Assembly: GCF_023558375.1 (NCBI RefSeq)
Contig: NZ_CP083761.1
Location: forward strand, 1,415,001-1,479,000
Origin: Chroococcidiopsis sp. CCMEE 29
GTDB taxonomy: Bacteria > Cyanobacteriota > Cyanobacteriia > Cyanobacteriales > Chroococcidiopsidaceae
Direction: 5' to 3'
DNA length: 64,000 bases
Below, piece after piece: positions 36,037 through 44,709 of the stretch. A program made the translations under genes and the position numbers. How positions within the stretch are numbered: the first letter of the stretch is position 1; each line of letters opens with the position of its first letter. Under the pieces are notes generated by a model, which was given only the letters and a program-made list of their open reading frames with translations, was not told where the DNA came from and ran no database searches.

Positions 36037-36705
36037 TCAATACTGACCTACGGCGATCGGCAACTCACGTTCAATGGTTCGCAATCGTTGCGAAAAATCA
36101 TTCAAGATACGTTGACGAACTGCATCTGTTTGGCGAACGGGGGCATAAACAATCTGCGGAGCAAGAACGTCAAAACCAGCGAATTGCAGCATCCCTCGCT
36201 GAATTGGGCGCAGAATAGCATGGATATCACCGTTAAAACCGCCTGCAAGATAGTCCTCTTCTGTGCTACCTGTGGTCAACGAGAGCATTGCTTGCTTACC
36301 TCGAAATCTGCCCGTTTCATAAATATGTCCATTACCGTAAACACGCCCCATAACAAAGACGCGATCGACCCACCCCTTCAAAATTGCAGGGACACTGAAC
36401 CACCACAAAGGGAATTGCCAAATCATCAGATCGCACCATTCCAGTTTTTGGATCTCAGCTTCAATTTCTGGAATGAATCCTCCAACTTCAGTTGCATACA
36501 TCTCTTCAAGTTGCTGCTTAAAGTAGTCAGGATCTTTGACAGACGTAAAGTTGCGGCGATCGGATGCAGGGTCAAATCTCATGGTATGGAGATCTGAATA
36601 TTGAACATCATGCCCAGAGTCTTTGAACGTGTCAATTGCTGTCTGAAACATTGCTCCGTTAAAGCTTTTCGACTCTGGGTGTGCAAGAACAATCAAAACT
36701 TTCAT
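36037..36705 (-). CDS. NAD(P)H:quinone oxidoreductase, flavodoxin-like fold (NQO1/KefF family)
   Basis: The 222-residue protein reads KVLIVLAHPESKSFNGAMF (FMN phosphate loop), DLMIWQFPLWWFSVPAILKGW (the QFPLWWF flavin motif), RVFVMGRVYG and QAMLSLTTGSTEEDY. These are the defining features of the DT-diaphorase/MdaB group, which reduces quinones by two electrons. No strong ribosome-binding site is visible. An old-yellow-enzyme remnant lies just upstream. It fits the redox-detoxification theme of the island. Confidence 0.9.
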   Translation of the reverse strand: MKVLIVLAHPESKSFNGAMFQTAIDTFKDSGHDVQYSDLHTMRFDPASDRRNFTSVKDPDYFKQQLEEMYATEVGGFIPEIEAEIQKLEWCDLMIWQFPLWWFSVPAILKGWVDRVFVMGRVYGNGHIYETGRFRGKQAMLSLTTGSTEEDYLAGGFNGDIHAILRPIQRGMLQFAGFDVLAPQIVYAPVRQTDAVRQRILNDFSQRLRTIERELPIAVGQY

Positions 36706-36730
36706 GTGAGTTGTTTCGTTTTCTAAGTTT

Positions 36731-36815
36731 CTAAACTTTTGCTAGGGCTGGATAATCCAGATAGCCTTTTTCACCACGGGTATAGAACGTGGCTGGGTCA
36801 GGCGAGTTGCGATCC
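36731..36815 (-). pseudogene. Old yellow enzyme (alkene reductase), C-terminal fragment
   Basis: The minus strand reads SPDPATFYTRGEKGYLDYPALAKV and TAG, the closing segment of NADH:flavin oxidoreductase/alkene reductases. The FMN barrel is gone. The fragment joins the block that ends the ester cyclase gene. Confidence 0.75.
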
Positions 36816-36864
36816 TGGTTGCAAAATGGCGGGTTTAGGCATTGATATTTGCTGGCTCCTACAC

Positions 36865-37458
36865 TTAGTCGCGATCGCTGGCACGATCGATCAGTGCGTT
36901 TGAGGGCAAGCTCGGATCAAGTACCTTGCGCGCACTGTCAACCCCTACAACGGGCAGCGTACCAGGATCGAGCAAGCCAAGTTGAATCAATACACTCGCC
37001 TGATCCCAGTAGATGTGCTCATGGGCTAACTTGCCGTCACGAAACCGAATAATCGCTACTACTGGCACTTCCACCCGTTTCCCGGTTGGAGCAACGCCAG
37101 GTAGCATCCAGTCCATCTGGATCGTATGAGTGAACGTAGCCGCCATTTCATCGACGAGTTGATCCGTTCCGATCGTGCGCGAAATCGGAACTAGCTCGAG
37201 GTCTGGCGGGATCTGTGGAATGAGGTATTTGGAATAAAACTTGCGCAGTGCTGGTTTCCCGACTCCCCCAGTCATTACCGGGATGTGGTTAACGTAAGCA
37301 TCTTCAACCATCGTAGCGAGGGCATCTTCAGTACTGTGAGTGCCAAACTCGTACTGTAAATGCTCATCCCAGAGTGCCTGCAAGGCTTCCTGAGCAGGTG
37401 TCAGATTGGGGGTTGCCTGTACATTTGCTTGTTTGTCTACTGTATTTTTCTCTGACAT
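36865..37458 (-). CDS. SnoaL-like ester cyclase family protein
   Basis: From the ATG at 37456-37458, preceded by GGAGAAG, the 197-residue protein reads TPAQEALQALWDEHLQYEFG, MVEDAYVNHIPVMTGGVGKP, FYSKYLIPQIPPDLELVPISR, VDEMAATFTHTIQMDWMLPGV and IIRFRDGKLAHEHIYWDQASVL. This is the larger SnoaL/dienelactone-type NTF2 group. The leader (37472-37535) is shared with the gene at 17352. A dead close copy lies at 27644. Confidence 0.88.
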   Translation of the reverse strand: MSEKNTVDKQANVQATPNLTPAQEALQALWDEHLQYEFGTHSTEDALATMVEDAYVNHIPVMTGGVGKPALRKFYSKYLIPQIPPDLELVPISRTIGTDQLVDEMAATFTHTIQMDWMLPGVAPTGKRVEVPVVAIIRFRDGKLAHEHIYWDQASVLIQLGLLDPGTLPVVGVDSARKVLDPSLPSNALIDRASDRD

Positions 37459-37669
37459 TTGAACTTCTCCTCTGTTCAAGTGGATACTTTAACGGAGCGG
37501 TCTCTCTACCGGCGCATTCTTCTCCTCAGCGTGGCTGGCGAACGCCCGGCATCATCCGCCGCCCCAAGCCTTTGATGTACATGGCGGGCAGCGTGTCGGC
37601 GGTCGGTGCATGCCGTTGTTGGGCGTGCCGTTGTACAAACCGGACTTCACACTACCAGCACTCAACTGT

Positions 37670-38056
37670 TCAGAACATCGTGTTATCGTTAGCCGACGCT
37701 TCCGGGATGGTCTGAAGCACGTCCCAATGCTCGACTATCTTGCCCTTATCATCCAGGCGGAAGATGTCGATGCCCGCCCAGTCGTTGTCGCTCGGCCATT
37801 GTTGGTAGCAATGCAAGACTACATAATCGCTTTCAGCGAAGACGCGCTTAAACTGGACGCACTTGCCCGGATATTCTTTCGCCATCCTCTCGAAATATTC
37901 GATGAAAGCCTGCTTCCCGTCGGCCACCGCTGGGTTGTGCTGGATGTACACATCGCCGACATATTTCTCGATGGCTTCTGCGGGCTGACACTGATTGAAC
38001 ATCAGGTCATAAAACGCCGTGACGGTCTGTTTGTTGTGCTCAAGTTTATCCGTCAT
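37670..38056 (-). CDS. SnoaL-like NTF2-fold protein
   Basis: From the ATG at 38054-38056 ([20 protein letters not shown]), behind a GAGGT, the 128-residue protein contains [47 protein letters not shown] and [21 protein letters not shown]. The IQHNP and EHWDV motifs are typical of the SnoaL-like group annotated as predicted SnoaL aldol condensation-catalysing enzymes. The 130 bp beyond its 3' end are GC-rich, with an unidentified remnant reading TLPAMYIKGLGRRMMPGVRQPR. Confidence 0.87.
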   Translation of the reverse strand: MTDKLEHNKQTVTAFYDLMFNQCQPAEAIEKYVGDVYIQHNPAVADGKQAFIEYFERMAKEYPGKCVQFKRVFAESDYVVLHCYQQWPSDNDWAGIDIFRLDDKGKIVEHWDVLQTIPEASANDNTMF

Positions 38057-38189
38057 CCGTTCCACACCTCACATTACCCAAAACGCCCAACGGCTCAAAT
38101 CAGCGGCGACAAAGAAACTCGAACGCAGCACTAGCAGCTTGAGACCGTCTGCTGCATAGTTAGGTGGCTGCTCTGAACACAGCACCCAT

Positions 38190-38513
38190 TTAGATTGACG
38201 TGAGAACGAGAACTGCTCGCGGAGCTGCGTAGAATGGTTCGCTGCGTTCCAGGTACCGTTGGTAAAAGGGCAGTTGCAGGATCTCGTTCAGGTACTCGTT
38301 TCCGTTACGCCAGCGCTCGGACAGCACAAACATTCCAGGTCGATCAGCGACCTCACCGACCTCAAGTGAGATGCACGCTTCCAAACGGCGGGCTTGAGGC
38401 AGGATCTCCCGGAGTTCCATCAAGAACTCCTCGCGGTACTCAGGCTGAATCATGAGCGTGTTACTCATCATCAGTTCTCTGTCAGAGACTTGTGGCATCT
38501 TTTCCTGTGGCAT
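38190..38513 (-). CDS. Antibiotic biosynthesis monooxygenase (ABM) family protein
   Basis: The 107-residue protein shows the dimeric ferredoxin-like ABM fold: NTLMIQPEYREEFLMELREILPQAR, CISLEVGEVADRPGMFVLSERW and FYQRYLERSEPFYAAPRAVLV. AAGGAG is well placed before the ATG. Such proteins oxidise quinols or polyketides without cofactors or degrade heme; no heme ligand is obvious here. Confidence 0.87.
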   Translation of the reverse strand: MPQEKMPQVSDRELMMSNTLMIQPEYREEFLMELREILPQARRLEACISLEVGEVADRPGMFVLSERWRNGNEYLNEILQLPFYQRYLERSEPFYAAPRAVLVLTSI

Positions 38514-38603
38514 GTGTGTTTCTCCTTCGACTCTGTTCGATGGGAAGTTTATAGATGGACTTTTACACGCGATCGGGTAGTGCTTTTTAACTAGGAAGCG
38601 ATC

Positions 38604-39359
38604 TTAGATTTGTGTGAAGCCACCATCGACGAATAGCTCAATGCCGCTTACATAGCTGCTGTCATCTGAAGCTAGAAAGACAACGGCTTTGGCAACCTCG
38701 TCGGACGTGCCGGCTCGTCCCAATGGGACATTTTTAGCTAGGTTCGCCACCAATTCTTTCAGTTGCTCTTCACTGAGTCCCCAGAGAAGATCGTAAGCGG
38801 GAGTCGGAATGAGACCAGGGCTGACCACATTCACTCGAATCTGGCGGTCTTTGAGGTCGACTATCCAGGTGCGGGCGAACGATCGCACGGCAGCTTTGGT
38901 GGCGCTATACACGCTGGAGGCTGGAATACCCTTGATGGAAGCAGTTGAGGCATTCAGGATGATGGAAGCGCCCTCTGGCATCAGCGGCAGTGCCTTCTGC
39001 ACAGTGAACAGTAGACCCTTGACATTGGTGTTGAAGGTTTTGTCAAAGTGTTCTTCGGTGATCGCTCCGAGCGGGATGAATTCACCATAGCCAGCATTAG
39101 CAAAGATTACATCCAAGCGACCTTGCTCTTGCTTGATCGTGGCGTAAAGTCGATCGAGGTCTGCCAGATTGGAGACATCGCCCTGAATGCCAGTCACGTT
39201 CTTACCGATCTCGTCTACAGCAGCATCAAGTTCAGTCTGACGACGACCCGTGATAAAGACATAGGCACCTTCAGCGACAAATCGTTTAGCAGTGGCAAGT
39301 CCGATGCCGCTGGAGCCACCCGTAACGAGAGCGACTTTGCCTGAGAGTTTGTGTAACAT
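38604..39359 (-). CDS. Short-chain dehydrogenase (SDR)
   Basis: I choose the ATG at 39357-39359 ([20 protein letters not shown]). The longer reading enters a remnant of another SDR in the wrong frame. Motifs: [36 protein letters not shown] (Ser), [15 protein letters not shown] (YxxxK) and [15 protein letters not shown]. The 251-residue gene is the intact sister of the pseudogene at 33046, and the two are about 90 per cent alike by eye. Confidence 0.92.
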   Translation of the reverse strand: MLHKLSGKVALVTGGSSGIGLATAKRFVAEGAYVFITGRRQTELDAAVDEIGKNVTGIQGDVSNLADLDRLYATIKQEQGRLDVIFANAGYGEFIPLGAITEEHFDKTFNTNVKGLLFTVQKALPLMPEGASIILNASTASIKGIPASSVYSATKAAVRSFARTWIVDLKDRQIRVNVVSPGLIPTPAYDLLWGLSEEQLKELVANLAKNVPLGRAGTSDEVAKAVVFLASDDSSYVSGIELFVDGGFTQI

Positions 39360-39408
39360 CGTGTTTTCCTGGTCGAGTTTAGGAATTACAAATTTGATTA
39401 CGTCTCGT

Positions 39409-39480
39409 TCAAGCGGTAAAGCCACCATCAATTTTGAGGCTTGCGCCCGTGACAAAAGCGGCTTCAGGACTGGCAAGATA
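39409..39480 (-). pseudogene. SDR C-terminal fragment, split by IS630 copy 2
   Basis: Reading the minus strand across the IS (40628-40597, then 39480-39409) gives [22 protein letters not shown] and LKIDGGFTA with a stop at 39409. It is the same closing segment as at 41667-41885. The insertion therefore hit an SDR remnant that was already truncated. Confidence 0.75.
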
Positions 39481-40596
39481 CTAACCAGAGCATAGATTAG
39501 TTAACATAGTAGCTGTAGCCACGTCCGGAGTCTGCCATGAAACTCAAAGACGCTCGCCATCTGTCAGCCAAAGCTCAAGAAGCACTTCGCTACCGAGTGG
39601 TAAATGCAGTCGAGAGCGGTATGAGTAAATCAGAAGCAGCGCGTGTTTTCAACGTTTCGCGTACAGCAGTGCATAACTGGACAAAAGTGGTAGCTTCCAG
39701 CGGTGCGACATCGTTGAAAGCAAGAAAGCGTGGTCCTCGTGCTAGCTCACGTCTGCTCCCCCATCAAGCGGCAACAGCAGTGAGGTTAATGGAGCAAAAG
39801 TGTCCAGACGCTTTAGGATTACCATTTTACTTATGGACACGCGAAGCAGTGCAACAGTTTTTGGCTCAACGGTATGAGCTATCGGTGTCAGTGTGGACAA
39901 TAGGGCGTTATCTCAAGAAATGGGGTTTTACACCACAAAAACCGCTGCGTCGGGCATACGAACAGGATCGCAAGGCAGTGCAGTACTGGTTAGAAACTGA
40001 GTATCCCCAGATTTGTCGTAAAGCCCATCAAGAAAAAGCACAAATTCACTGGGGAGACGAAATGGGAGTCCGCTCGGATTATCAAGCAGGACGTTCCTAT
40101 GGACGAACTGGACAAACGCCAGTTGTGTTAGGGACAGGTAAGCGCTTTAGCTGCAATATGATTTCAACAATTACCAATCGTGGCAAGCTGTACTTCAAGT
40201 TATTCACACAACGGTTTGATGCCGCGCTCATGCTTGATTTCCTGCGGCGTTTGATTCGTCAGTGTGACCAAAAGGTGTTTCTGATTGTAGATAGTCATCC
40301 TGTGCATCGCTCTCACGTAGTTAAAAGCTGGGTTGAGCGTCATGCCGCTCGCATCCGCCTGTTTTTCTTGCCTTCTTATAGCCCTGAACTAAACCCAAAT
40401 GAGCTACTCAACCATGATGTTAAAGCCAATGCTGTTGGGCGGCAACGTCCCAGAAATCAAACACAGATGATTAACAACATCCGTAGCTATTTACGTAGCA
40501 CACAACGTCACCCTAACGTTGTGCAAAACTTCTTCCACGAGAAACACGTTGCTTATGCAGCTGCCTAGACTGTTCACTATTTAATGCTCTGGTTAG
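39481..40596 (+). mobile_element. IS630-family insertion sequence, copy 2
   Basis: 1116 bp, bounded by CTAACCAGAGCAT at 39481 and its complement ending at 40596, flanked by TA at 39479-39480 and 40597-40598. It is in inverted orientation relative to the copy at 21663-22778, encodes an identical protein, and together they bracket 16.7 kb of the island. Confidence 0.93.
39537..40568 (+). CDS. IS630-family transposase (copy 2)
   Basis: The 343-residue translation matches copy 1 residue for residue, with the same helix-turn-helix and DDE residues (GDEMG, VDSHP, ELNPNE). No defect is visible, so it should be active. Confidence 0.93.
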   Translation: MKLKDARHLSAKAQEALRYRVVNAVESGMSKSEAARVFNVSRTAVHNWTKVVASSGATSLKARKRGPRASSRLLPHQAATAVRLMEQKCPDALGLPFYLWTREAVQQFLAQRYELSVSVWTIGRYLKKWGFTPQKPLRRAYEQDRKAVQYWLETEYPQICRKAHQEKAQIHWGDEMGVRSDYQAGRSYGRTGQTPVVLGTGKRFSCNMISTITNRGKLYFKLFTQRFDAALMLDFLRRLIRQCDQKVFLIVDSHPVHRSHVVKSWVERHAARIRLFFLPSYSPELNPNELLNHDVKANAVGRQRPRNQTQMINNIRSYLRSTQRHPNVVQNFFHEKHVAYAAA

Positions 40597-40628
40597 TAAA
40601 AGACCATGCCAGCCACCTCGTCACTCTG

Positions 40629-41630
40629 TCAGTGTTTCAACACAATTCGATATCGAGCTTTTCCTGCTTCAAGATGAGCAATTGCTTCATTCACTTGACT
40701 AAAATCAAAAGTCTCCGTGACAGGTTCAATCCCATGACGAGTTGCAAAGTCAAGCATTTTTGCAGTTGTTGTCGGGCTACCAAGAGGACTGCCCGACAAG
40801 GATTTTTGCCCAAGGATTATGGGGAACGCACCCATCTGAATCGCATTCGGTACGACTCCAACAAAATGTAGCCGTCCTTTGGGACGCAGCGCGTTGATGT
40901 ATATTCCCCAATCTAGATCTGCATTCACAGTTGAGAGAATAAAGTCAAACGAGTTGGCGACATCCTCAATTGCTTTAGTATCGCGAGAGTTGACGAAGTG
41001 AGTGGCTCCCAACTTACGGGCTTCAAACTCTTTATCAGGATTTGTCGAAAATGCAGTGACATCACATCCCCAAGCTTGTAGGAACGGTAGTGCCATATGT
41101 CCCAAACCACCAATGCCAATTACACCAACTTTATTAGTTGGCTTCACGTCAAACTGAACAATTGGGTTAAACACGGTAATGCCACCACAGAACAGTGGTC
41201 CTACTTTAGCTGGGTCAATTCCTTCTGGCAGAGGAGTGACCCACTCTTCATGTGCCCGTACCTTGTCAGCAAAGCCTCCATACCGACCGACGATAGTTCG
41301 CTCTGCTGTTAGACACAAGTTGTGATCGCCTGACATACACCACTCGCAATGCATACAGGAATGGGAAAACCAACCTAATCCGACTCGCTGACCGATTTTA
41401 ACGGTTGTCACACGATTGCCAACGGCTGCAATGGTTCCGACTACTTCATGACCAGGAATAAGGGGATACTGGCTAATGCCCCAGTCATTTTTTAGCATAC
41501 TCAGATCGCTGTGGCAGACCCCACAGTACTCGACATTGATTTCTACTTCTTCATCTTTTAGCGCACCTGGATCATATTCAAATGGCTCCAGTAATCCGCC
41601 TGCTGTTTTCGCTGCATAAGCGTGAATCAT
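40629..41630 (-). CDS. Zinc-dependent alcohol dehydrogenase (YahK/cinnamyl alcohol dehydrogenase-like)
   Basis: The 333-residue protein has the catalytic zinc site CGVCHSDLSML and GHEVVGTIAAVG, the structural zinc cysteines CMHCEWCMSGDHNLC, and the cofactor loop GVIGIGGLGHMALPFLQAWG with FSTNPDK, which favours NADP. It is full length. It likely interconverts an aldehyde and alcohol. It sits beside the IS630 copy, with an SDR remnant on each side. Confidence 0.92.
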   Translation of the reverse strand: MIHAYAAKTAGGLLEPFEYDPGALKDEEVEINVEYCGVCHSDLSMLKNDWGISQYPLIPGHEVVGTIAAVGNRVTTVKIGQRVGLGWFSHSCMHCEWCMSGDHNLCLTAERTIVGRYGGFADKVRAHEEWVTPLPEGIDPAKVGPLFCGGITVFNPIVQFDVKPTNKVGVIGIGGLGHMALPFLQAWGCDVTAFSTNPDKEFEARKLGATHFVNSRDTKAIEDVANSFDFILSTVNADLDWGIYINALRPKGRLHFVGVVPNAIQMGAFPIILGQKSLSGSPLGSPTTTAKMLDFATRHGIEPVTETFDFSQVNEAIAHLEAGKARYRIVLKH

Positions 41631-41666
41631 GCTTGTTCCCTTCCTGAGTGTATTTAGATTGAATTC

Positions 41667-41885
41667 TCACTCCAGTTGTGAGAAAACTTTCTTGGTAGCG
41701 GTAAAGCCGCCATCAATTTTGAGACTTGCGCCCGTAACAAAAGCAGCTTCAGAACTGGCGAGATAAGAGACCATGCCAGCTACCTCGTCACCCTGTCCAT
41801 AGCGACCGAGGGCAGTCATCTTGGTCTGCTCTGCGGCAACGTCTCCATCTGCGGGATTCATATCGCTGTCGATCGCTACTTGGTC
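41667..41885 (-). pseudogene. SDR dehydrogenase, C-terminal fragment
   Basis: The sequence reads AIDSDMNPADGDVAAEQTKM, TALGRYGQGDEVAGMVSYLASSEA and [20 protein letters not shown], the last quarter of an SDR. Directly upstream (41900-41955) is the end of yet another SDR, reading ETLMLEGGYVAQ. Neither has a catalytic core. Two dehydrogenase ends lie back to back here. Confidence 0.8.
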
Positions 41886-42069
41886 GTAACGTTTCGCACT
41901 GCCTTTCAACTACTGCGCTACATACCCACCCTCTAACATCAATGTTTCACCTGTATTGATGTATGAACGACGATGATTTCTCGAACGATAGATGAAAAAA
42001 TTCTCACCTGTCCGCCCTAATCAGTTTGTTATGCAGCGGCAACTGTTGGGATCTATTTCATTAATGAAT

Positions 42070-42528
42070 TCATAATGGGGTGACAAACTCGATCAGATTG
42101 CCGTTATTGTCTTGAATGAAACAGATCCGCATACCCTGATCAGGATAGCTTGCGAGTTCGAGAAATGTTTTCACACCACGTCGATTTAATTCAGCAAGAA
42201 CTGCATCGACATCTCGAACTCGAAAACAAAAATGTCCGATGCCTGTTGTCCTTACTCCCTCACCAAGATTAGTCGCGATCGGCATTCCTGATTGTGACTG
42301 AGTAGAGCCAATAATTTCGATGTGAAAGCCATATACACTGAGATAAGCCAATTTCAGATCTGGGAAAACGTCTACTGTCCATTCATGTTCGATCATCGCA
42401 TCTAGCTTTTCTTGATACCACTGAAGCGTTTCCTCATAGTTCGGTACATTCAAGCAAACATGATCGATTTGCATCGAACTCAGAGGATTTGAGCCTAGAG
42501 TTGAAGATGTTTGAGTTAAAGTTGTCAT
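42070..42528 (-). CDS. VOC family (glyoxalase/bleomycin resistance-like) protein
   Basis: From the ATG at 42526-42528, behind AGGAGA, the 152-residue protein reads MQIDHVCLNVPNYEETLQWYQEKL (first metal His), FHIEIIGS (Glu), TGIGHFCFRVRDVDAVLAEL (second His) and CFIQDNNGNLIEFVTPL (second Glu). The four metal ligands of the vicinal oxygen chelate fold are in place. Substrate unknown; isomerase, dioxygenase or thiol transferase are all possible. Confidence 0.88.
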   Translation of the reverse strand: MTTLTQTSSTLGSNPLSSMQIDHVCLNVPNYEETLQWYQEKLDAMIEHEWTVDVFPDLKLAYLSVYGFHIEIIGSTQSQSGMPIATNLGEGVRTTGIGHFCFRVRDVDAVLAELNRRGVKTFLELASYPDQGMRICFIQDNNGNLIEFVTPL

Positions 42529-42617
42529 CTGAATCTCCTGTAATTGTGAATGTTCTAGATACATCAGAGTCTTACCGTGTGAGCGAATGGGGTGCGAGAT
42601 GTCCGATCGTCGATCGA

Positions 42618-43397
42618 CTACTGCGCTACAAGCCCACCATCTACCATCAACGTTTCACCTGTTACGAACGATGCCAGGTCAGATGATAAAAACAGAACTG
42701 CATTTGCAACTTCAAGCGGTGTTCCAATTCGTCCGATCGGGTGGAGTCCTGTTATGTAAGCTTTGGCTTCGTCCTGCCCACCTGTAGCTGCTTCAAACAT
42801 ATCTGTTTCGATTGCTGCTGGTGCAACGACATTGATGCGAATCCCCGCTTTGGCATATTGGAGCGCAGCAGCTTTTGTTAAACCGACTACCGCATGTTTA
42901 CTCGCGGTGTAGAGAGGTACACCAGGAAGTGCAATGACTCCATTCGCAGATGCCGTATTGACGATGCACATAGTGCCGCCAGAGGCGAACGAACCGCTTC
43001 CCTGTTTTAACATCTGAGCGATTTCATATTTCATCGACAACCAAACGCCTTTGACATTGACGTTCATAATGTGATCGTATTCCGCTGCTGTTTGCTCAAT
43101 CAGTGAGGGATTTTCGCCGACAGTTCCTGCATTATTAAAGGCAATATCTAACCGACCAAAAACGCTAACCGCTTTATCAACCATTGCTTCAACATCGGCT
43201 TCTTTCGTGACATCTGCTTGCACAAAAATCGCCTCTCCGCCAGCTTCCTTAATCAATCGAACAGTTTCTTCACCTTCATCGATTCGACGACCCACCACCA
43301 CCACTTTTGCTTGTTGTTGGGCATAAGCGATCGCCGTTGCACGACCAATTCCTGAAGTTCCGCCAGTCACTAACACCACTTTATTTTGCAGTATCAT
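42618..43397 (-). CDS. Short-chain dehydrogenase (SDR) with an eight-residue insertion before the catalytic serine
   Basis: The 259-residue protein follows the paralogue at 35124 almost exactly: [48 protein letters not shown] and VTGETLMVDGGLVAQ. Between GSGS and IVNTASANG it carries FASGGTMC, absent from all other SDRs here. The insertion sits at the strand leading to the catalytic Ser and may disturb folding or substrate binding. AGGAGAAAC precedes the ATG. The gene at 43438 lies 40 bp upstream, so they are probably co-transcribed. Confidence 0.88.
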   Translation of the reverse strand: MILQNKVVLVTGGTSGIGRATAIAYAQQQAKVVVVGRRIDEGEETVRLIKEAGGEAIFVQADVTKEADVEAMVDKAVSVFGRLDIAFNNAGTVGENPSLIEQTAAEYDHIMNVNVKGVWLSMKYEIAQMLKQGSGSFASGGTMCIVNTASANGVIALPGVPLYTASKHAVVGLTKAAALQYAKAGIRINVVAPAAIETDMFEAATGGQDEAKAYITGLHPIGRIGTPLEVANAVLFLSSDLASFVTGETLMVDGGLVAQ

Positions 43398-43437
43398 TCT
43401 GTTTCTCCTGTTTCAATCAAGATTGGCTTTCCGAGAT

Positions 43438-44172
43438 TTAGCTCATTTGTCCAATCGGTCGAACAATGATTTCATTGACATCTACGTCGGTGGGTTGCTC
43501 GATCGCAAAGGCAATCGCACGCGCGATCGCATCTGCTGGAATCATTGCCTCACGAAATCCCTCCACCCATTCCGCTGCTTCAGCATCCGTGATCGTGCTG
43601 GCAAGTTCAGTTTCTGTCACTCCAGGCGAAATCACCGTAACCCGAATGTCTGTCGATTCTTGCCGCAGTCCCTCGGAAATCGCCCAAACTGCAAACTTAG
43701 TGGCGCAGTACACGGCGGCGGTTGGATAGACGTTGTGCCCGCCGATCGAGGATAGATTGACAAACTGCCCTGATCGTTGCTGCTTAAAGAGAGGTAGCGC
43801 AGCAGCAATCCCGTGAAGCACACCGCGAATGTTCACATCAATCATGCGGTTCCATTCATCGATCTTCAGCACCTCAAGCCTGGAGAGTGGCATCAAGCCT
43901 GCATTGTTCACCACAACATCAAGGCGACCAAATTTATCTTGGGCAAACTCGACAAAGGCTTGCATATCTTCGAGGTTGGTGACATCAAGAGTACGATATT
44001 CTGCTTCGCCACCCTTAGAGCGAATTTCGGCAGCAATTGCTTCCAGTCGATCGGTGCGTCGCGCCCCTAACACAACCCGTAAACCCTGACGAGCCAGCAA
44101 TCTAGCAGTTGCTTCACCAATACCGCTACTAGCTCCAGTAATCGCAATAACTTTGTTCTCAACAGTTGACAT
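43438..44172 (-). CDS. Short-chain dehydrogenase (SDR), YdfG-like
   Basis: The 244-residue protein reads IAITGASSGIGEATARLLARQ, GARRTDRLEAIAAEI (NADP type), VVNNAGLMPLSRLE, NLSSIGGHNVYPTAAVYCATK and ISPGVTETELASTI. It is the sister of the SDR at 28453. It likely heads a two-gene unit with the SDR at 42618. Confidence 0.92.
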   Translation of the reverse strand: MSTVENKVIAITGASSGIGEATARLLARQGLRVVLGARRTDRLEAIAAEIRSKGGEAEYRTLDVTNLEDMQAFVEFAQDKFGRLDVVVNNAGLMPLSRLEVLKIDEWNRMIDVNIRGVLHGIAAALPLFKQQRSGQFVNLSSIGGHNVYPTAAVYCATKFAVWAISEGLRQESTDIRVTVISPGVTETELASTITDAEAAEWVEGFREAMIPADAIARAIAFAIEQPTDVDVNEIIVRPIGQMS

Positions 44173-44211
44173 GGTGATTGTTCCTTGTAGGTGATTAAAG
44201 CTGATTAGCAG

Positions 44212-44621
44212 TTAGACTGCTTTTAAGATGTCTGCCTGTACGACTTGGGCAAGCTGCTCCATATACAACCGCGTCCATGCGATCACGTTTTCTCTCAGTC
44301 CCACAACAACGCCTCGCATATCGAGTTCTGTGCCGTTGGTATGGTTGCCTTGCCAGTGCCACTCTGACTAACCCAACTCATCCGCGATCATATGGGTGAT
44401 TAATTTTGCCTAGATGTCAGGAACTTGAGGGAAGAGAGCAGTCCAGTTCTTTCGCACCTGTTCTGCACCGATGAGGTTTCGTTCTGGATGACGGGTTGTT
44501 CACCCACAAAGTCAGGAGCAAAGCAGTTCACAAACATATCAATGTCATGAGCATTGATTGCAGCTTCCATCTTGAGCAGAACTGAGGGAGTATTTTGAAT
44601 AGAAGTAGTTTTTGTGTTCAC
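44212..44621 (-). pseudogene. SnoaL-like ester cyclase, frameshift and stops
   Basis: A GTG at 44619-44621 follows GGAG and starts NTKTTSIQNTPSVLLKMEAA and INAHDIDMFVNCFAPDFVGEQP. After a frameshift it continues VRKNWTALFPQVPDI, TAG, AKLITHMIADELG, TAG, SEWHWQGNHTNGTELDMRGV and WTRLYMEQLAQV to TAA at 44212. It matches the intact gene at 25347 throughout. Two stops and one frameshift make it dead. Confidence 0.85.
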
Positions 44622-44709
44622 GTTGTTATCTCCATTATGCTTAGAGGTATTACTCGTCTGAGCCTTTATGCTGCCTCTGGCAACCAGGAAACTTTGTTGA
44701 CTAACGAGA

